The notes under the pieces were generated by a model that saw only the letters and a list, made by a program, of their open reading frames with translations, was not told where the DNA came from and made no database searches. 64,000 nt of DNA. Source: Burkholderia cepacia GG4. GTDB taxonomy: Bacteria > Pseudomonadota > Gammaproteobacteria > Burkholderiales > Burkholderiaceae. This document shows positions 9,648-20,275 of the stretch, in pieces (within the stretch, counting starts at the first letter, position 1; every line of letters starts with the position of its first letter). The position numbers and the translations under genes are program-made. Location of the stretch: NCBI RefSeq assembly GCF_000292915.1, contig NC_018513.1, positions 2,790,001-2,854,000 on the forward strand, read 5' to 3'.

Positions 9648-10328
9648 GTGATCGAGATCCACGCTTTCGACACCCAGGAAGCGCAAAGCGACGCGCTCGC
9701 GCACGCCGTCGGCGACGCGCTGCGCGCCGCGCTCGCCGGCCCCGCGCGCCCGACGCTCGCGGTGTCCGGCGGCACGAGCCCGCGCCCGTTCCTGCAAACG
9801 CTGTCGCACGCGGCGCTCGACTGGGCCGGCGTCGACGTCACGCTGGTCGACGACCGCTGGGTGCCGGAGGACGATGCGGCCAGCAACGCGCACCTCGTGC
9901 GCGACACGCTGCTGCAGCACGCGGCGGCCCCGGCCCGCTTCCTGCCGCTCGTCGACACGCGCGCCGCGCTCGATGCACACGTCGCCGCGCTGAACGCGAA
10001 CGCCGACTACCGCGTGCCGACCGTCGCCGTGCTCGGCATGGGCGAGGACGGCCACACCGCGTCGATCTTCGCGGACGCGCCCGAATGGGACCACGCGATC
10101 GCGACGCCCGAGCGCTTCGTTGCCGTGCATCCCGGCGCCGCGCCGCATGCGCGCGTGAGCTTTTCGCTCGATGCGTTGAAGCGCGTCGACCGGCTCTTCC
10201 TGTTGATCGCGGGCAGCCGCAAACGCGACGTGCTCGACGCCGCGGCCGCCACCCTGCAGAAGAACGCGATTTCCCAACTGGCCAACGACAAGGGGACCAA
10301 GCTCGATGTCTACTGGTGCGCAAACTAA
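9648..10328 (+). CDS. pgl: 6-phosphogluconolactonase
   Basis: This 226-residue enzyme hydrolyses 6-phosphogluconolactone to 6-phosphogluconate, the step after Zwf. It shows the family motifs [10 protein letters not shown] near residue 40 and [14 protein letters not shown] near residue 130. The GTG start at 9648 has GGAGGAG immediately upstream. Its 3' end overlaps the glk-hexR start by 23 bases, showing tight coupling. Confidence 0.95.
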   Translation: MIEIHAFDTQEAQSDALAHAVGDALRAALAGPARPTLAVSGGTSPRPFLQTLSHAALDWAGVDVTLVDDRWVPEDDAASNAHLVRDTLLQHAAAPARFLPLVDTRAALDAHVAALNANADYRVPTVAVLGMGEDGHTASIFADAPEWDHAIATPERFVAVHPGAAPHARVSFSLDALKRVDRLFLLIAGSRKRDVLDAAAATLQKNAISQLANDKGTKLDVYWCAN

Positions 10329-12234
10329 GGCGGTCGTCGCAAGCCAGCACGCCGACGGTCCGCGCCTGCTCGCGGACGTCGGCGGCACCAACGCGCGTTT
10401 CGCGCTGGAAACCGGCCCGGGCGAGATCACGCAGATCCGTGTCTATCCCGGCGCCGATTATCCGACGCTCACCGACGCGATCCGCAAGTATCTGAAGGAC
10501 GTGAAGATCAGCCGCGTGAACCACGCGGCGATCGCGATCGCGAACCCGGTCGACGGCGATCAGGTAACGATGACCAATCACGACTGGAGCTTCTCGATCG
10601 AGGCGACGCGCCGCGCGCTCGGCTTCGACACGCTGCTCGTCGTCAACGATTTCACCGCGCTCGCGATGGCCCTGCCTGGCCTGACCGATGCGCAGCGCGT
10701 GCAGATCGGCGGCGGCACGCGCCGCCAGAACAGCGTGATCGGGCTGCTCGGGCCCGGCACCGGGCTCGGCGTGTCGGGCCTGATTCCGGCGGACGACCGC
10801 TGGATCGCGCTCGGCAGCGAGGGCGGCCACGCGTCGTTCGCACCGCAGGACGAGCGCGAGGACCTGGTGCTGCAGTACGCGCGCAAGAAGTTTCCGCACG
10901 TGTCGTTCGAACGCGTGTGCGCCGGCCCCGGCATGGAGATCATCTATCGTGCGCTCGCCGCGCGCGACAAGAAGCGCGTCGCCGCGACCGTCGACACGAT
11001 CGAGATCGTCGAGCGCGCGCATGCGGGCGACGCGCTCGCGCTCGAGACGGTCGAATGCTTCTGCGGGATTCTCGGCGCATTCGCGGGCAGCGTCGCGCTG
11101 ACGCTCGGCGCGCTCGGCGGCGTCTACATCGGCGGCGGCGTCGCGCTGAAGCTCGGCGAACTGTTCACGCGCTCGTCGTTCCGCGCGCGCTTCGAGGCGA
11201 AGGGCCGCTTCACGCAGTACCTCGAGAACATCCCGACCTACCTGATCACCGCCGAATATCCGGCGTTCCTCGGTGTGTCAGCGATCCTCGCGGAGCAGTT
11301 GTCGAACCGCTCGGGCGGTGCGTCGTCGGCCGTGTTCGAGCGGATCCGCCAGATGCGCGACGCGCTGACGCCGGCCGAGCGCCGCGTGGCCGATCTCGCG
11401 CTGAACCATCCGCGCTCGATCATCAACGACCCGATCGTCGACATCGCGCGCAAGGCGGACGTGAGCCAGCCGACGGTGATCCGCTTCTGCCGCTCGCTCG
11501 GCTGCCAGGGCCTGTCGGATTTCAAGCTGAAGCTTGCGACCGGCCTCACCGGCACGATCCCGATGAGCCACAGCCAGGTGCATCTCGGCGATACGGCCAC
11601 CGACTTCGGCGCGAAGGTGCTCGACAACACGGTGTCGGCGATCCTGCAGTTGCGCGAACACCTGAACTTCGAGCATGTCGAGAACGCGATCGAGATCCTG
11701 AATAGCGCGCGCCGGATCGAGTTCTACGGGCTCGGCAACTCGAACATCGTCGCGCAGGACGCGCACTACAAGTTCTTCCGCTTCGGCATTCCGACGATCG
11801 CGTACGGCGACCTGTACATGCAGGCCGCGTCGGCCGCGCTGCTCGGCAAGGGCGACGTGATCGTCGCGGTGTCGAAGTCGGGACGCGCGCCCGAGCTGCT
11901 GCGCGTGCTCGATGTCGCGATGCAGGCCGGTGCCAAGGTGATCGCGATCACGTCGAGCAACACGCCGCTCGCGAAGCGCGCGACCGTCGCGCTCGAGACC
12001 GACCACATCGAGATGCGCGAGTCGCAGCTGTCGATGATCTCGCGGATCCTGCATCTGCTGATGATCGACATCCTCGCGGTCGGCGTCGCGATCCGTCGCG
12101 CGTCGACGAACGGCGAGGTGCCCGAGGCCGTCGCCCAGGCGAAGGCACGCGCGAGCGACGACGAAACGGCCGACGTGCTCGACTGGCTGAGCCACGGCGC
12201 GTCGCCGGCGGCGAAGGACGTTGCGCGCGACTGA
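10306..12234 (+). CDS. glk-hexR: Bifunctional glucokinase / RpiR-type HexR regulator
   Basis: This is a 642-residue fusion. Residues 1 to about 330 are a glucokinase with the ATP-binding [15 protein letters not shown] and the glycine loop [11 protein letters not shown]. Residues from about 340 are an RpiR-family regulator. The helix-turn-helix includes [15 protein letters not shown] near 385-400, and an SIS sugar-phosphate-binding domain starts near 468 (EFYGLGNSN). One polypeptide thus phosphorylates glucose and probably senses a downstream phosphosugar to control the operon. The fusion is a known Burkholderia arrangement; in Pseudomonas, hexR is a separate gene. Its likely target is the palindrome at 8009-8025. 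Confidence 0.94.
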   Translation: MSTGAQTKAVVASQHADGPRLLADVGGTNARFALETGPGEITQIRVYPGADYPTLTDAIRKYLKDVKISRVNHAAIAIANPVDGDQVTMTNHDWSFSIEATRRALGFDTLLVVNDFTALAMALPGLTDAQRVQIGGGTRRQNSVIGLLGPGTGLGVSGLIPADDRWIALGSEGGHASFAPQDEREDLVLQYARKKFPHVSFERVCAGPGMEIIYRALAARDKKRVAATVDTIEIVERAHAGDALALETVECFCGILGAFAGSVALTLGALGGVYIGGGVALKLGELFTRSSFRARFEAKGRFTQYLENIPTYLITAEYPAFLGVSAILAEQLSNRSGGASSAVFERIRQMRDALTPAERRVADLALNHPRSIINDPIVDIARKADVSQPTVIRFCRSLGCQGLSDFKLKLATGLTGTIPMSHSQVHLGDTATDFGAKVLDNTVSAILQLREHLNFEHVENAIEILNSARRIEFYGLGNSNIVAQDAHYKFFRFGIPTIAYGDLYMQAASAALLGKGDVIVAVSKSGRAPELLRVLDVAMQAGAKVIAITSSNTPLAKRATVALETDHIEMRESQLSMISRILHLLMIDILAVGVAIRRASTNGEVPEAVAQAKARASDDETADVLDWLSHGASPAAKDVARD

Positions 12235-12280
12235 GACGCGACACGGCGCGGGTTGCGGGTGACAGCTCGCCGCCCGCCCG

Positions 12281-12320
12281 AAAAAAAACGCCACCGGCGC
12301 ATCGCGCGGTGGCGTTTTTT
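12281..12320. terminator. Bidirectional intrinsic terminator
   Basis: Eight A, then CGCCACCG (12289-12296) pairing with CGGTGGCG (12307-12314), then six T. It serves glk-hexR on plus and the convergent MFS gene on minus. Confidence 0.92.
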
Positions 12321-12346
12321 CATTCTGCGGCCGCGGCCGCCGCGCT

Positions 12347-13564
12347 TCAGGCGCCCGCTTTCACCGGCCGACCATGCCAGCGCAGCACGAGATAACGCCC
12401 GACGAAAACCAGCACGCCGCAGACGCCGATCGTCACGCCCATCGCGAACGGCGTGCCGTCGGCGAGTGCGCCGATCGCGACGCTCGCGAGCGCGCCGAGC
12501 GCGAGCTGCATCGCGCCGAACACGGCCGCCGACGCGCCCGCGTTGTGCGGGTAGCGATGCATCAGGTCCGTCGTGCAGTTGGCCGACAGGATGCCGACCA
12601 CACCGACCACGAAGAACAGGCACACGACGATCGACCACAAGCCGCCCCACCCCGTCAGTGCGACGAGCGCGACCGCGAGCGACGCGATGCCGCTCACGAG
12701 CGACGCGGCCGCGATGATGCGCAGCGAACCGATGCGCCCGACGAGCCGCGTGTTGGCGAAGTTGCCGATCATGATCCCGACGACGTTCAGCCCGAACAGC
12801 AGCCCGTAGTGCTGCGGCGACACGTGGAAATACTCGATGTAGACGAACGGCGTCGCGGTGATGTACGAGAACATCGACGCGAACGCCATCCCGCCGCACA
12901 GCATGTGCCCCCATGCGACCGGATCGGACAGGATGCGCCCATACGATGCGAACGACGCGAGCACGGCCGTGCTCTTGCGCCGCTCCTTCGGCCAGGTTTC
13001 AGGCACGCGCAGGTACGCGGTCGCCGCGCACAGCGCGCCGAACGCGGCGAGCACGACGAACACGCCGCGCCAGCCGGCGAAGCGCAGGATCTGGCCGCCG
13101 ATCAGCGGCGCGAGCAGCGGCCCGACCGCGGTGACGATCGCGACCATCGACAGCACCTTCGCCGCGTCGGTCGGCTCGTGCGCGTCGCGCGCGATCGCGC
13201 GGGCGAGCACCGACGCGGCGCCTGCGCCGAGCGCCTGCAGGAAGCGCACGAGGATCAGCATGTCGATCGAGCCCGACACGAAGCAGCCGATGCTCGCGAG
13301 CGTAAACAGCGCGATGCCGCCGAGCAGCACCGGGCGGCGGCCCCACGTGTCGGACAGCGGGCCGTACAGCAGCATGCCGATCGAGAAGCCGGCCATGAAA
13401 CTCGTCAGCGTGCGCTGCGCGGCGCCGGGGCTCACGGAGAAGCCTTGGGCGATCGACGGCAGGCTCGGCAGGTACATGTCGGTGGCGATCGGGCCGCAGG
13501 CGGCGAGCGCACCGAGCAACAGGATCAGCCGGGCATCGGGCCGGCGCCGAACGACGTGGGACAT
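12347..13564 (-). CDS. Bcr/CflA-family multidrug exporter (MFS)
   Basis: This 405-residue protein has 12 predicted membrane spans. The start of span 1 reads ACGPIATDMYLPSLPSIA, typical of the Bcr/CflA drug:H+ antiporters. The cytoplasmic loop 2-3 motif GPLSDTWGRRPVLLGG is the MFS signature A. The start at 13564 (MSHVVRRRPDARL) was preferred over 13651, whose extra 29 residues are Arg/Pro-rich and atypical. Probable substrates are bicyclomycin-like, chloramphenicol-like or sulfonamide-like compounds, which cannot be fixed from sequence. Confidence 0.9.
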   Translation of the reverse strand: MSHVVRRRPDARLILLLGALAACGPIATDMYLPSLPSIAQGFSVSPGAAQRTLTSFMAGFSIGMLLYGPLSDTWGRRPVLLGGIALFTLASIGCFVSGSIDMLILVRFLQALGAGAASVLARAIARDAHEPTDAAKVLSMVAIVTAVGPLLAPLIGGQILRFAGWRGVFVVLAAFGALCAATAYLRVPETWPKERRKSTAVLASFASYGRILSDPVAWGHMLCGGMAFASMFSYITATPFVYIEYFHVSPQHYGLLFGLNVVGIMIGNFANTRLVGRIGSLRIIAAASLVSGIASLAVALVALTGWGGLWSIVVCLFFVVGVVGILSANCTTDLMHRYPHNAGASAAVFGAMQLALGALASVAIGALADGTPFAMGVTIGVCGVLVFVGRYLVLRWHGRPVKAGA

Positions 13565-13810
13565 GGGTATCCGGAAATGGAGGCCCGCGCGCAGCGGGGC
13601 GCGCGTGGCGGTGAAAACGGGGGGGCGGCGCCGCGAACGGCGCCCAGGCACATGATTGTACGCGCAACTTTTTCACGCTTCCCGGCCGGGTGCGGCGCGC
13701 GGCCGGGCAGCGTCCGCTCGGCCCGCGGCGCGCCAGGTCCCGGGCGGATTCGATTAAGCTTGCGGCTGCCTGCTGCTCTTGTCAGACCAATTCCACGCAC
13801 GACCGAACCG

Positions 13811-14263
13811 ATGACCGCTTTCCTGCTGATCTGGAGCCCCAAGAAATGGCCGTGGCCCGAGCTGCCCGACGTCGCCGCGCGCGTCAAGGCCGGCGAGGCC
13901 GTGCATGACGTGTGGGGCTGCGGCTTCGCGCGCGGCATCCTGCCGGGTGACCGCGTGTTCCTGCATCGCGTCGCGAAGGAGCCGAAGGGCGTGTTCGGCT
14001 CGGGCTACGTCACGCGCGCGCCGTACGAGGTGCCCGACCCGGCGACCAGGCGCGGCTACCGGCTGTGCATCGACTTCGTGTACGACTGGCTGGTCGACGC
14101 CCACCAGGACGTCGTGATCCCGCGCGACGCGCTGCGCGTGCATCCGTACTCGGTGCAGACCTGGGAAGCGCAGAGCTCCGGCACGTCGATCAAGCCGATG
14201 GTCGAAGGCCCGCTGGAGAAGCGCTGGGCCGAGCTGACCGGCAAGCGCAGGCCGCCGCGATAA
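13811..14263 (+). CDS. EVE/PUA-like domain protein, function unknown
   Basis: This is a 150-residue soluble protein beginning [15 protein letters not shown]. The pattern of an opening Trp-Ser-x-x-x-W and a later [15 protein letters not shown] fits the EVE/PUA-like fold. That fold binds modified bases and occurs in restriction-like or RNA-related proteins. It is transcribed alone between a divergent exporter and hemL. No catalytic residues are obvious. The fold is recognised from pattern only. Confidence 0.6.
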   Translation: MTAFLLIWSPKKWPWPELPDVAARVKAGEAVHDVWGCGFARGILPGDRVFLHRVAKEPKGVFGSGYVTRAPYEVPDPATRRGYRLCIDFVYDWLVDAHQDVVIPRDALRVHPYSVQTWEAQSSGTSIKPMVEGPLEKRWAELTGKRRPPR

Positions 14264-14364
14264 ACGGGCCGGATCGAGCGCGCACGCCCGGTTCGCGCCG
14301 GCCCAATCCCCCACGCGCGCAAAGGCCGCAGACCGCCCGGCAGGCCCGCCACGCGCGTCTCCGG

Positions 14365-14370
14365 TACAAT
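14365..14370 (+). promoter_or_regulatory. Probable -10 element of hemL
   Basis: TACAAT stands about 73 bases upstream of hemL. No clear -35 was found. Confidence 0.3.
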
Positions 14371-14442
14371 CAGACGATCGTTCCGCCCAGGCGCCGCGGC
14401 CCGTGCACCGGCCCCCGCGCCCTTCTCTCGCAGGTTTCGCTC

Positions 14443-15726
14443 ATGTCCAACAATCAGATCCTCTTCGAACGCGCCCAGAAGACCATTCCGGGCGGCGTCA
14501 ACTCGCCGGTGCGCGCCTTCCGTTCGGTCGGCGGCACGCCGCGTTTCGTTGCGCGCGCACAAGGCCCGTACTTCTGGGATGCCGACGGCAAGCAGTACAT
14601 CGACTACATCGGCTCGTGGGGCCCGATGATCGTCGGCCACGTCCATCCGGAAGTGCTGTCCGCCGTGCAGAACGTGCTCGCCGACGGCTTCTCGTTCGGC
14701 GCGCCGACCGAGGCCGAGATCGAGATCGCCGAGGAAATCTGCAAGCTCGTGCCGTCGATCGAGCAGGTGCGGATGGTGTCGAGCGGGACCGAGGCCACGA
14801 TGAGCGCGCTGCGCCTGGCGCGCGGCTTCACGGGCCGCAGCCGCATCGTCAAGTTCGAGGGCTGCTACCACGGCCACGCGGACAGCCTGCTGGTCAAGGC
14901 CGGCTCGGGCCTGCTGACGTTCGGCAACCCGACGTCGGCCGGCGTGCCCGCCGACATCGCGAAGCACACGACCGTCCTCGAATACAACAACGTCGCCGCG
15001 CTCGAGGAAGCGTTCGGCGCGTTCGGCGACGAGATCGCCGCGGTGATCGTCGAGCCTGTCGCCGGCAACATGAACCTCGTGCGCGGCACGCCCGAATTCC
15101 TGAACGCGCTGCGCGCGCTGTGCACGAAGCACGGCGCCGTGCTGATCTTCGACGAAGTGATGTGCGGTTTCCGCGTCGCGCTGGGCGGCGCGCAGGCGTA
15201 CTACGGCATCACGGCCGACCTCACCTGCCTCGGCAAGGTGATCGGCGGCGGGATGCCGGCTGCCGCGTTCGGCGGCCGCCGCGACATCATGGCCCACCTC
15301 GCGCCGCTCGGCGGCGTGTATCAGGCCGGCACGCTGTCGGGCAACCCGATCGCGGTCGCCGCGGGCCTGAAGACGCTGCAACTGATCCAGGCACCGGGCT
15401 TCTACGACGCGCTCACCGCGCAGACGAAGCGCCTCGCCGACGGCCTCGCGGCCGAAGCGCGCGCGGCCGGCGTGCCGTTCGCGGCCGACTCGATCGGCGC
15501 GATGTTCGGCCTGTACTTCGCCGAGCGCGTGCCGACCAGCTTCGCGGAAGTCACGAAGAGCGACACCGAGCGCTTCAACCGCTTCTTCCACCTGATGCTC
15601 GACGAGGGCGTGTACTTCGCGCCGTCCGCCTACGAGGCCGGCTTCGTGTCGAGCACGCACGACGACGCGGTGATCGACGCGACGCTCGCGGCCGCGCGCC
15701 GCGCATTCGCGGCACTCGCCGCCTGA
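14443..15726 (+). CDS. hemL: Glutamate-1-semialdehyde 2,1-aminomutase
   Basis: This 427-residue PLP enzyme makes 5-aminolevulinate from glutamate-1-semialdehyde in tetrapyrrole synthesis (C5 path). It shows [12 protein letters not shown] near the N-terminus, the cofactor region [10 protein letters not shown], and the PLP-lysine motif [16 protein letters not shown] near residue 265. The ATG at 14443 gives the normal N-terminus. The gap to ribD is only 15 bases, so hemL and the first riboflavin genes may share a transcript. Confidence 0.96.
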   Translation: MSNNQILFERAQKTIPGGVNSPVRAFRSVGGTPRFVARAQGPYFWDADGKQYIDYIGSWGPMIVGHVHPEVLSAVQNVLADGFSFGAPTEAEIEIAEEICKLVPSIEQVRMVSSGTEATMSALRLARGFTGRSRIVKFEGCYHGHADSLLVKAGSGLLTFGNPTSAGVPADIAKHTTVLEYNNVAALEEAFGAFGDEIAAVIVEPVAGNMNLVRGTPEFLNALRALCTKHGAVLIFDEVMCGFRVALGGAQAYYGITADLTCLGKVIGGGMPAAAFGGRRDIMAHLAPLGGVYQAGTLSGNPIAVAAGLKTLQLIQAPGFYDALTAQTKRLADGLAAEARAAGVPFAADSIGAMFGLYFAERVPTSFAEVTKSDTERFNRFFHLMLDEGVYFAPSAYEAGFVSSTHDDAVIDATLAAARRAFAALAA

Positions 15727-15741
15727 CCCGGGTCCGCGCGC

Positions 15742-16863
15742 ATGTTCTCGGATACCGATTTCGCCCACATGCAGCGGGCGCTCACGCTCGCGGCGCGCGG
15801 CATGTATACGACGGCGCCGAACCCGCGCGTCGGCTGCGTGATCGTCAAGGACGGCAACGTGATCGGCGAAGGCTTCACGCAGCCGGCCGGCCAGGACCAC
15901 GCGGAAGTGCAGGCGTTGAAGGACGCGCGTGCGCGCGGCCATGACGTCGCCGGCTCCACCGTGTACGTGACGCTCGAGCCGTGCAGCCACTTCGGCCGCA
16001 CGCCGCCGTGCGCGAACGCGCTGATCGAGGCGCGCGTCGCGAAGGTCGTCGCGGCGATGGAAGACCCGAACCCGCAGGTGTCGGGGCGCGGCCTCGGCAT
16101 GCTGCGCGACGCCGGCATCGACGTGCGCTGCGGGCTGCTTGCGAACGAAGCGGGCGAACTGAACATCGGCTTCGTGTCACGGATGACGCGCGGCCGCCCG
16201 TGGGTGCGGATGAAGACGGCCGCGTCGCTCGACGCGCGCACCGCGCTGCCGTCCGGCGAAAGCCAGTGGATCACCGGCGAGGCCGCGCGCCTCGACGGCC
16301 ACGCATGGCGCGCGCGCGCATGCGCGATCCTCACGGGCATCGGCACCGTACGCGAGGACAACCCGCTCCTGACCGTGCGCGGCATCGACACGCCGCGCCA
16401 GCCGCAGCGCGTGCTGATCGACAGCCGCCTCGACCTGCCGCTCGACGCGCGCTTGCTCGAAGGCGCGCCGCTGCTGATCTTCTGCGGCCGGCTCGACGCC
16501 GGCGGCGAAGTGCGCGCGAACGTGCTGAAGTCGCGCGGCGCGGAAATCGTGCCGCTCGCGAATGCGCACGGCAAGGTCGACCTGCCGGCGATGCTGGCGG
16601 CGCTCGGCGCGCGCGGCGTCAACGAGCTGCACGTCGAGGCCGGCCACAAGCTGAACGGCTCGCTGCTGCGCGAGCAGTGCGTCGACGAGCTGCTCGTCTA
16701 TCTCGCGCCGAGCCTGCTCGGCAGCGATGCGGCCGGCATGTTCGACCTTGCCGCGCCGGCCAGCCTCGAGGCCCGCACGCGGCTCGCGTTCCACAGCGTC
16801 GAGCGGATCGGCGACGATCTGCGGATCCTGGCGCGACTCGCGCCGCCCCCCGCCTCCCACTGA
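15742..16863 (+). CDS. ribD: Bifunctional riboflavin biosynthesis deaminase/reductase
   Basis: This is a 373-residue two-domain enzyme. The N-terminal deaminase has the zinc site HAE (near residue 53) and PCSHFGRTPPC (near 80-90). The C-terminal reductase of about 220 residues includes WVRMKTAASLDARTAL and a C-terminal NADPH region with the GRL loop. It converts the pyrimidine product of GTP cyclohydrolase II to the ribitylamino intermediate in two steps. It is followed 14 bases later by ribE. Confidence 0.95.
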   Translation: MFSDTDFAHMQRALTLAARGMYTTAPNPRVGCVIVKDGNVIGEGFTQPAGQDHAEVQALKDARARGHDVAGSTVYVTLEPCSHFGRTPPCANALIEARVAKVVAAMEDPNPQVSGRGLGMLRDAGIDVRCGLLANEAGELNIGFVSRMTRGRPWVRMKTAASLDARTALPSGESQWITGEAARLDGHAWRARACAILTGIGTVREDNPLLTVRGIDTPRQPQRVLIDSRLDLPLDARLLEGAPLLIFCGRLDAGGEVRANVLKSRGAEIVPLANAHGKVDLPAMLAALGARGVNELHVEAGHKLNGSLLREQCVDELLVYLAPSLLGSDAAGMFDLAAPASLEARTRLAFHSVERIGDDLRILARLAPPPASH

Positions 16864-16877
16864 ACGGAGCCGTCACG

Positions 16878-17507
16878 ATGTTTACCGGAATTGTCGCGGC
16901 CGTCGGCCGCATCGAATCGATCAACCCGCTCGGCACGACGCCCGACGCGGGCGTGCGGCTGACCGTGCAGGCCGGCGGGCTCGACCTCGCCGATGTCGCG
17001 CTCGGCGACAGCATCGCGATCCAGGGCGCGTGCATGACGGTGATCGAAAAGACCGAAGCCGGATTCGACGTCGACGTGTCGCGCGAAAGCCTGAACCGCA
17101 CGGTCGGCCTCGCGCAGCCCGGCGAAGTGAACCTCGAGAAGGCGCTGCGCGCGCACGACCGCCTCGGCGGGCACATCGTGTCGGGCCACGTCGACGGCCT
17201 CGGCACCGTGACGCGCTTCGCGCCGGTCGGCGAATCGCACGAGCTGCGGATCGTCGCGCCGCGCGAGCTGGGCCGCTATCTCGCGTACAAGGGCTCGATC
17301 ACGGTGAACGGCGTGAGCCTGACCGTCAACACGGTCGACGATCGCGCCGACGGCTGCGAATTCTCGATCAACCTGATCCCGCATACGGTCGAGGTCACGA
17401 CGCTGCGCCACGTGAAAGCCGGCGACAAGGTCAATCTCGAAATCGACATGATTGCGCGGTATGTCGAGCGGATGATGTCGGCATCGCAGGGCGTGCACCA
17501 GGACTGA
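16878..17507 (+). CDS. ribE: Riboflavin synthase alpha subunit
   Basis: This 209-residue enzyme joins two lumazine molecules to give riboflavin. It has the internal duplication of the family. Each half has a short barrel, opening with MFTGIVAAVGRIE and, after about 97 residues, HIVSGHVDGLGTV. GACMTV in the first half and NGVSLTVN in the second are the matching active-site strands. Some databases name this gene ribC. It closes the ribDE pair. Confidence 0.95.
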   Translation: MFTGIVAAVGRIESINPLGTTPDAGVRLTVQAGGLDLADVALGDSIAIQGACMTVIEKTEAGFDVDVSRESLNRTVGLAQPGEVNLEKALRAHDRLGGHIVSGHVDGLGTVTRFAPVGESHELRIVAPRELGRYLAYKGSITVNGVSLTVNTVDDRADGCEFSINLIPHTVEVTTLRHVKAGDKVNLEIDMIARYVERMMSASQGVHQD

Positions 17508-17901
17508 TCGCCCGGTTCCGTCCTGCATACGGAAGGCGGCTGGCGGTTCGGCCCGAGAGGTTGCACGGGCGCCGTGGCCGTCCCGCCTCTTTCCGCCCCG
17601 ATCCACCGCGCACCGGCCGCCACGCCGATCATGCGCGTCGGCCGGACGGGCGACGCGCCTTTTCCCCCGCGTGCCCGGCCGTCCCGACGCCCATCGCGCC
17701 CTCACCGGCCGCCTCACCGGCCGCCTGAAACGACGCCATCCCCTTTGCGCGATCCCCGCGGCTCGTCCCGACACCTGGCCGGACGGCCAACGACGCGCAC
17801 GGGCGATGCCGTCGCGCTAAGATGCAACGGCAGCGGTTTCGGCGCCGCGACGCACGGCGCGCCGCGTACCGGCTGCCCCTCTTCCACAAGGAGTCGTCCC
17901 C
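17508..17901. other. Intergenic region between ribE and the DUF1993 gene
   Basis: This 394-base GC-rich spacer has no supported gene. A TAAGAT at about 17818 could serve as a -10 for the next gene. I looked for an FMN riboswitch here and upstream of ribBX and saw no convincing one. Confidence 0.55.
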
Positions 17902-18420
17902 ATGTCCATCTCGATGTACCAGGCTTCGCTGCCCGTCCTGATCCGCGGCCTCACCAACCTCCAGCACATCCTCGGCAAGGCACAGGCGCACGCGGCCGAG
18001 AAACAGATCGACCCGTCGGTGTTCGTCGGCGCACGCCTCTATCCGGACATGCTGCCGCTCGTCCGCCAGGTGTACATCGCGACCGACACGGCCAAGGGCT
18101 GCGCCGCGCGGCTCGCCGGCGTCGACATCCCCAGCTATCCCGACGTCGAGCAGAGCTTCGACGAACTGCACGCGCGCATCCAGAAGACGATCGACTACCT
18201 GAAGGGTTTCGACGCCGCGCAGATCGACGGCAGCGAAGCGCGCCAGATCGTGCTCAAGATGCGCGTCGGCCCGATCGAGTTCACCGGGCAGTCGTACCTG
18301 CTGGACTTCGTGCTGCCCAACTTCTTCTTCCACGTGACGACCGCGTACGACATCCTGCGCCACAGCGGCGTCGAACTCGGCAAGCTCGACTACCTCGGCG
18401 GCCGCAACGACCACGCGTGA
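17902..18420 (+). CDS. DUF1993 family protein
   Basis: This is a 172-residue soluble, mainly helical protein, MSISMYQASLPVLIRGLTNL. It resembles the DUF1993 (DinB-like four-helix) family. Features include a central FDELHARIQKTIDYL and a C-terminal FFHVTTAYDILRH with His residues. The DinB-like fold often binds a metal, but a full His triad is not obvious. Function is unknown. It sits alone between riboflavin genes with an AAGGAG ribosome site. Confidence 0.8.
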   Translation: MSISMYQASLPVLIRGLTNLQHILGKAQAHAAEKQIDPSVFVGARLYPDMLPLVRQVYIATDTAKGCAARLAGVDIPSYPDVEQSFDELHARIQKTIDYLKGFDAAQIDGSEARQIVLKMRVGPIEFTGQSYLLDFVLPNFFFHVTTAYDILRHSGVELGKLDYLGGRNDHA

Positions 18421-18529
18421 CCCCCGCCCGGGCCCGAGCGGGCCCGCCTCACGGGCCGGTCGCAGCGCTTTCCGGAGCGCTCGCCGGCCGCGCGCAGCCG
18501 GTGCCAGCCGAAACGCGGTCAGGCTGGCG

Positions 18530-18535
18530 TAAAAT
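18530..18535 (+). promoter_or_regulatory. Probable -10 element of ribBX
   Basis: TAAAAT in the GC-rich spacer, 28 bases before the ribBX start. No strong -35 was identified. Confidence 0.35.
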
Positions 18536-18563
18536 ACGCACTTTCCTCTTTCTCGCCCCCCTT

Positions 18564-19706
18564 ATGACGCTCGCCTCCACGCTCGACATCATCGCGGAGT
18601 TGAAAGCCGGCCGGATGGTGATCCTGGTCGACGAAGAAGACCGTGAAAACGAAGGCGACCTCGTGATCGCCGCCGAATTCGTCACGCCGGAAGCGATCAA
18701 CTTCATGGCCAAATACGGCCGCGGCCTGATTTGTCTGACGTTGACGCAGGAACGCTGCAAGCAGCTGCACCTGCCGCTGATGACCTACCGCAACGGCACC
18801 CAGTACGGCACCGCGTTCACGGTCAGCATCGAAGCGGCCGAAGGCGTGACGACCGGCATCTCGGCCGCCGACCGCGCGCACACGATCGCCACGGCGGTCG
18901 CGCACGACGTACGCCCCGAGCACATCGTGCAGCCGGGCCACGTGTTCCCGATCATGGCGCAGCCGGGCGGCGTGCTCGTGCGCGCCGGCCACACCGAGGC
19001 CGGCTGCGACTTCACCGCGCTCGCCGGCCTCACGCCGGCCGCGGTGATCTGCGAGGTCATCAAGGACGACGGCACGATGGCGCGCCTGCCCGACCTGCTC
19101 GAGTTCGCGAAGGAACACGACCTGAAGATCGGCACGATCGCCGACCTGATCCAGTACCGCAGCCGCACCGAATCGATCATCGAGCGGATCGCCGAGCGCA
19201 CGATGCAGACCGCGCACGGCACGTTCCGCGCGGTGCTGTACCGCGACCAGCCGAGCGGCTCGCCGCACATCGCGCTGGTGCGCGGCACGCCGTCACCCGA
19301 CGTCGACACGCCCGTGCGCGTGCACGAGCCGCTGTCGGTCCTCGACCTGCTCGAGACCAGCATCTCGACGCACTCATGGACGCTCGACGCGGCAATGCGC
19401 GACATCGCGCAGCGCGACCTCGGCGTGATCGTGCTGCTCAACTGCGGCGACACGAAGGAACATCTGATCGACGTCTTCAAGGCGTTCGACGAGGAAGAGA
19501 AGGCCGCTGCGCTGAAGCGCCGGCCGGTCGATTTCAAGACGTTCGGCATCGGCGCGCAGATCCTGCGCGATGTCGGCGTCGGCAAGATGCAGGTGCTGTC
19601 GAATCCGCGCAAGCTGGGCAGCATGTCCGGCTACGGCCTCGAAGTCACGGGCTTCATTCCGATGCCCGGCGGCGAAGCCAAGTCCTGCCCGGCGTCCAAC
19701 GCGTAA
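18564..19706 (+). CDS. ribBA: 3,4-dihydroxy-2-butanone 4-phosphate synthase with degenerate RibA domain (RibBX type)
   Basis: This is a 380-residue two-domain protein. Residues 1 to about 205 are a complete RibB, with [12 protein letters not shown] near residue 25 and [13 protein letters not shown] near 145. It makes the four-carbon unit from ribulose-5-phosphate. The C-terminal half is RibA-like, but where GTP cyclohydrolase II has its zinc cysteines after VRVH this protein reads [12 protein letters not shown] without any Cys. That domain is therefore unlikely to hydrolyse GTP. Such RibBX hybrids are known in proteobacteria. The true ribA should lie elsewhere in the genome. Confidence 0.92.
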   Translation: MTLASTLDIIAELKAGRMVILVDEEDRENEGDLVIAAEFVTPEAINFMAKYGRGLICLTLTQERCKQLHLPLMTYRNGTQYGTAFTVSIEAAEGVTTGISAADRAHTIATAVAHDVRPEHIVQPGHVFPIMAQPGGVLVRAGHTEAGCDFTALAGLTPAAVICEVIKDDGTMARLPDLLEFAKEHDLKIGTIADLIQYRSRTESIIERIAERTMQTAHGTFRAVLYRDQPSGSPHIALVRGTPSPDVDTPVRVHEPLSVLDLLETSISTHSWTLDAAMRDIAQRDLGVIVLLNCGDTKEHLIDVFKAFDEEEKAAALKRRPVDFKTFGIGAQILRDVGVGKMQVLSNPRKLGSMSGYGLEVTGFIPMPGGEAKSCPASNA

Positions 19707-19759
19707 CCCGCCACGGCGCTTTCGCCCTATAACCGTTCATCCACACCACGGACCAGATC

Positions 19760-20275
19760 ATGGAAATCGGACAATACCAACCGAATCTCGAAGGCGACGG
19801 CCTGCGTATCGGCATCGTGCAATCCCGCTTCAACGAACCCGTCTGCAACGGCCTCGCCGATGCCTGCGTCGAAGAACTCGAACGCCTCGGCGTCTCCGGT
19901 GAAGACGTGCTGCTCGTGTCGGTGCCCGGCGCGCTGGAAATCCCGCTCGCGCTGCAAAAGCTCGCGGAAAGCGGCCAGTTCGACGCGCTGATCGCGCTCG
20001 GCGCGGTGATCCGCGGCGAGACGTACCACTTCGAACTCGTGTCGAACGAAAGCGGCGCGGGCATCACCCGCATCGGCCTCGACTTCAACCTGCCGATCGC
20101 GAACGCGGTCCTGACGACCGAAAACGACGAGCAGGCCGTCGCGCGCATGACCGAAAAGGGTCGTGATGCCGCACGCGTCGCGGTCGAGATGGCCAACCTG
20201 ACGATGGCACTCGACCAGCTCGGCGACGAGGACGAAGAAGAAGAGGACGAAGACGACGAAGAGGAGCGCGCATGA
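19760..20275 (+). CDS. ribH: 6,7-dimethyl-8-ribityllumazine synthase
   Basis: This 171-residue enzyme condenses the RibB and RibD products to lumazine. Family features are the [10 protein letters not shown] strand-helix near residue 23, [11 protein letters not shown] near 57-67, and [12 protein letters not shown] with the catalytic His near 93. The last about 18 residues are almost all Asp/Glu, an acidic tail not needed for catalysis. Its stop overlaps the nusB start (ATGA), so the two are coupled. Confidence 0.95.
   Translation: MEIGQYQPNLEGDGLRIGIVQSRFNEPVCNGLADACVEELERLGVSGEDVLLVSVPGALEIPLALQKLAESGQFDALIALGAVIRGETYHFELVSNESGAGITRIGLDFNLPIANAVLTTENDEQAVARMTEKGRDAARVAVEMANLTMALDQLGDEDEEEEDEDDEEERA

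Noticed and set aside
17508..18563. FMN riboswitch for the riboflavin genes
   Set aside because: The conserved RFN sequence blocks were not found upstream of ribD, ribE or ribBX.
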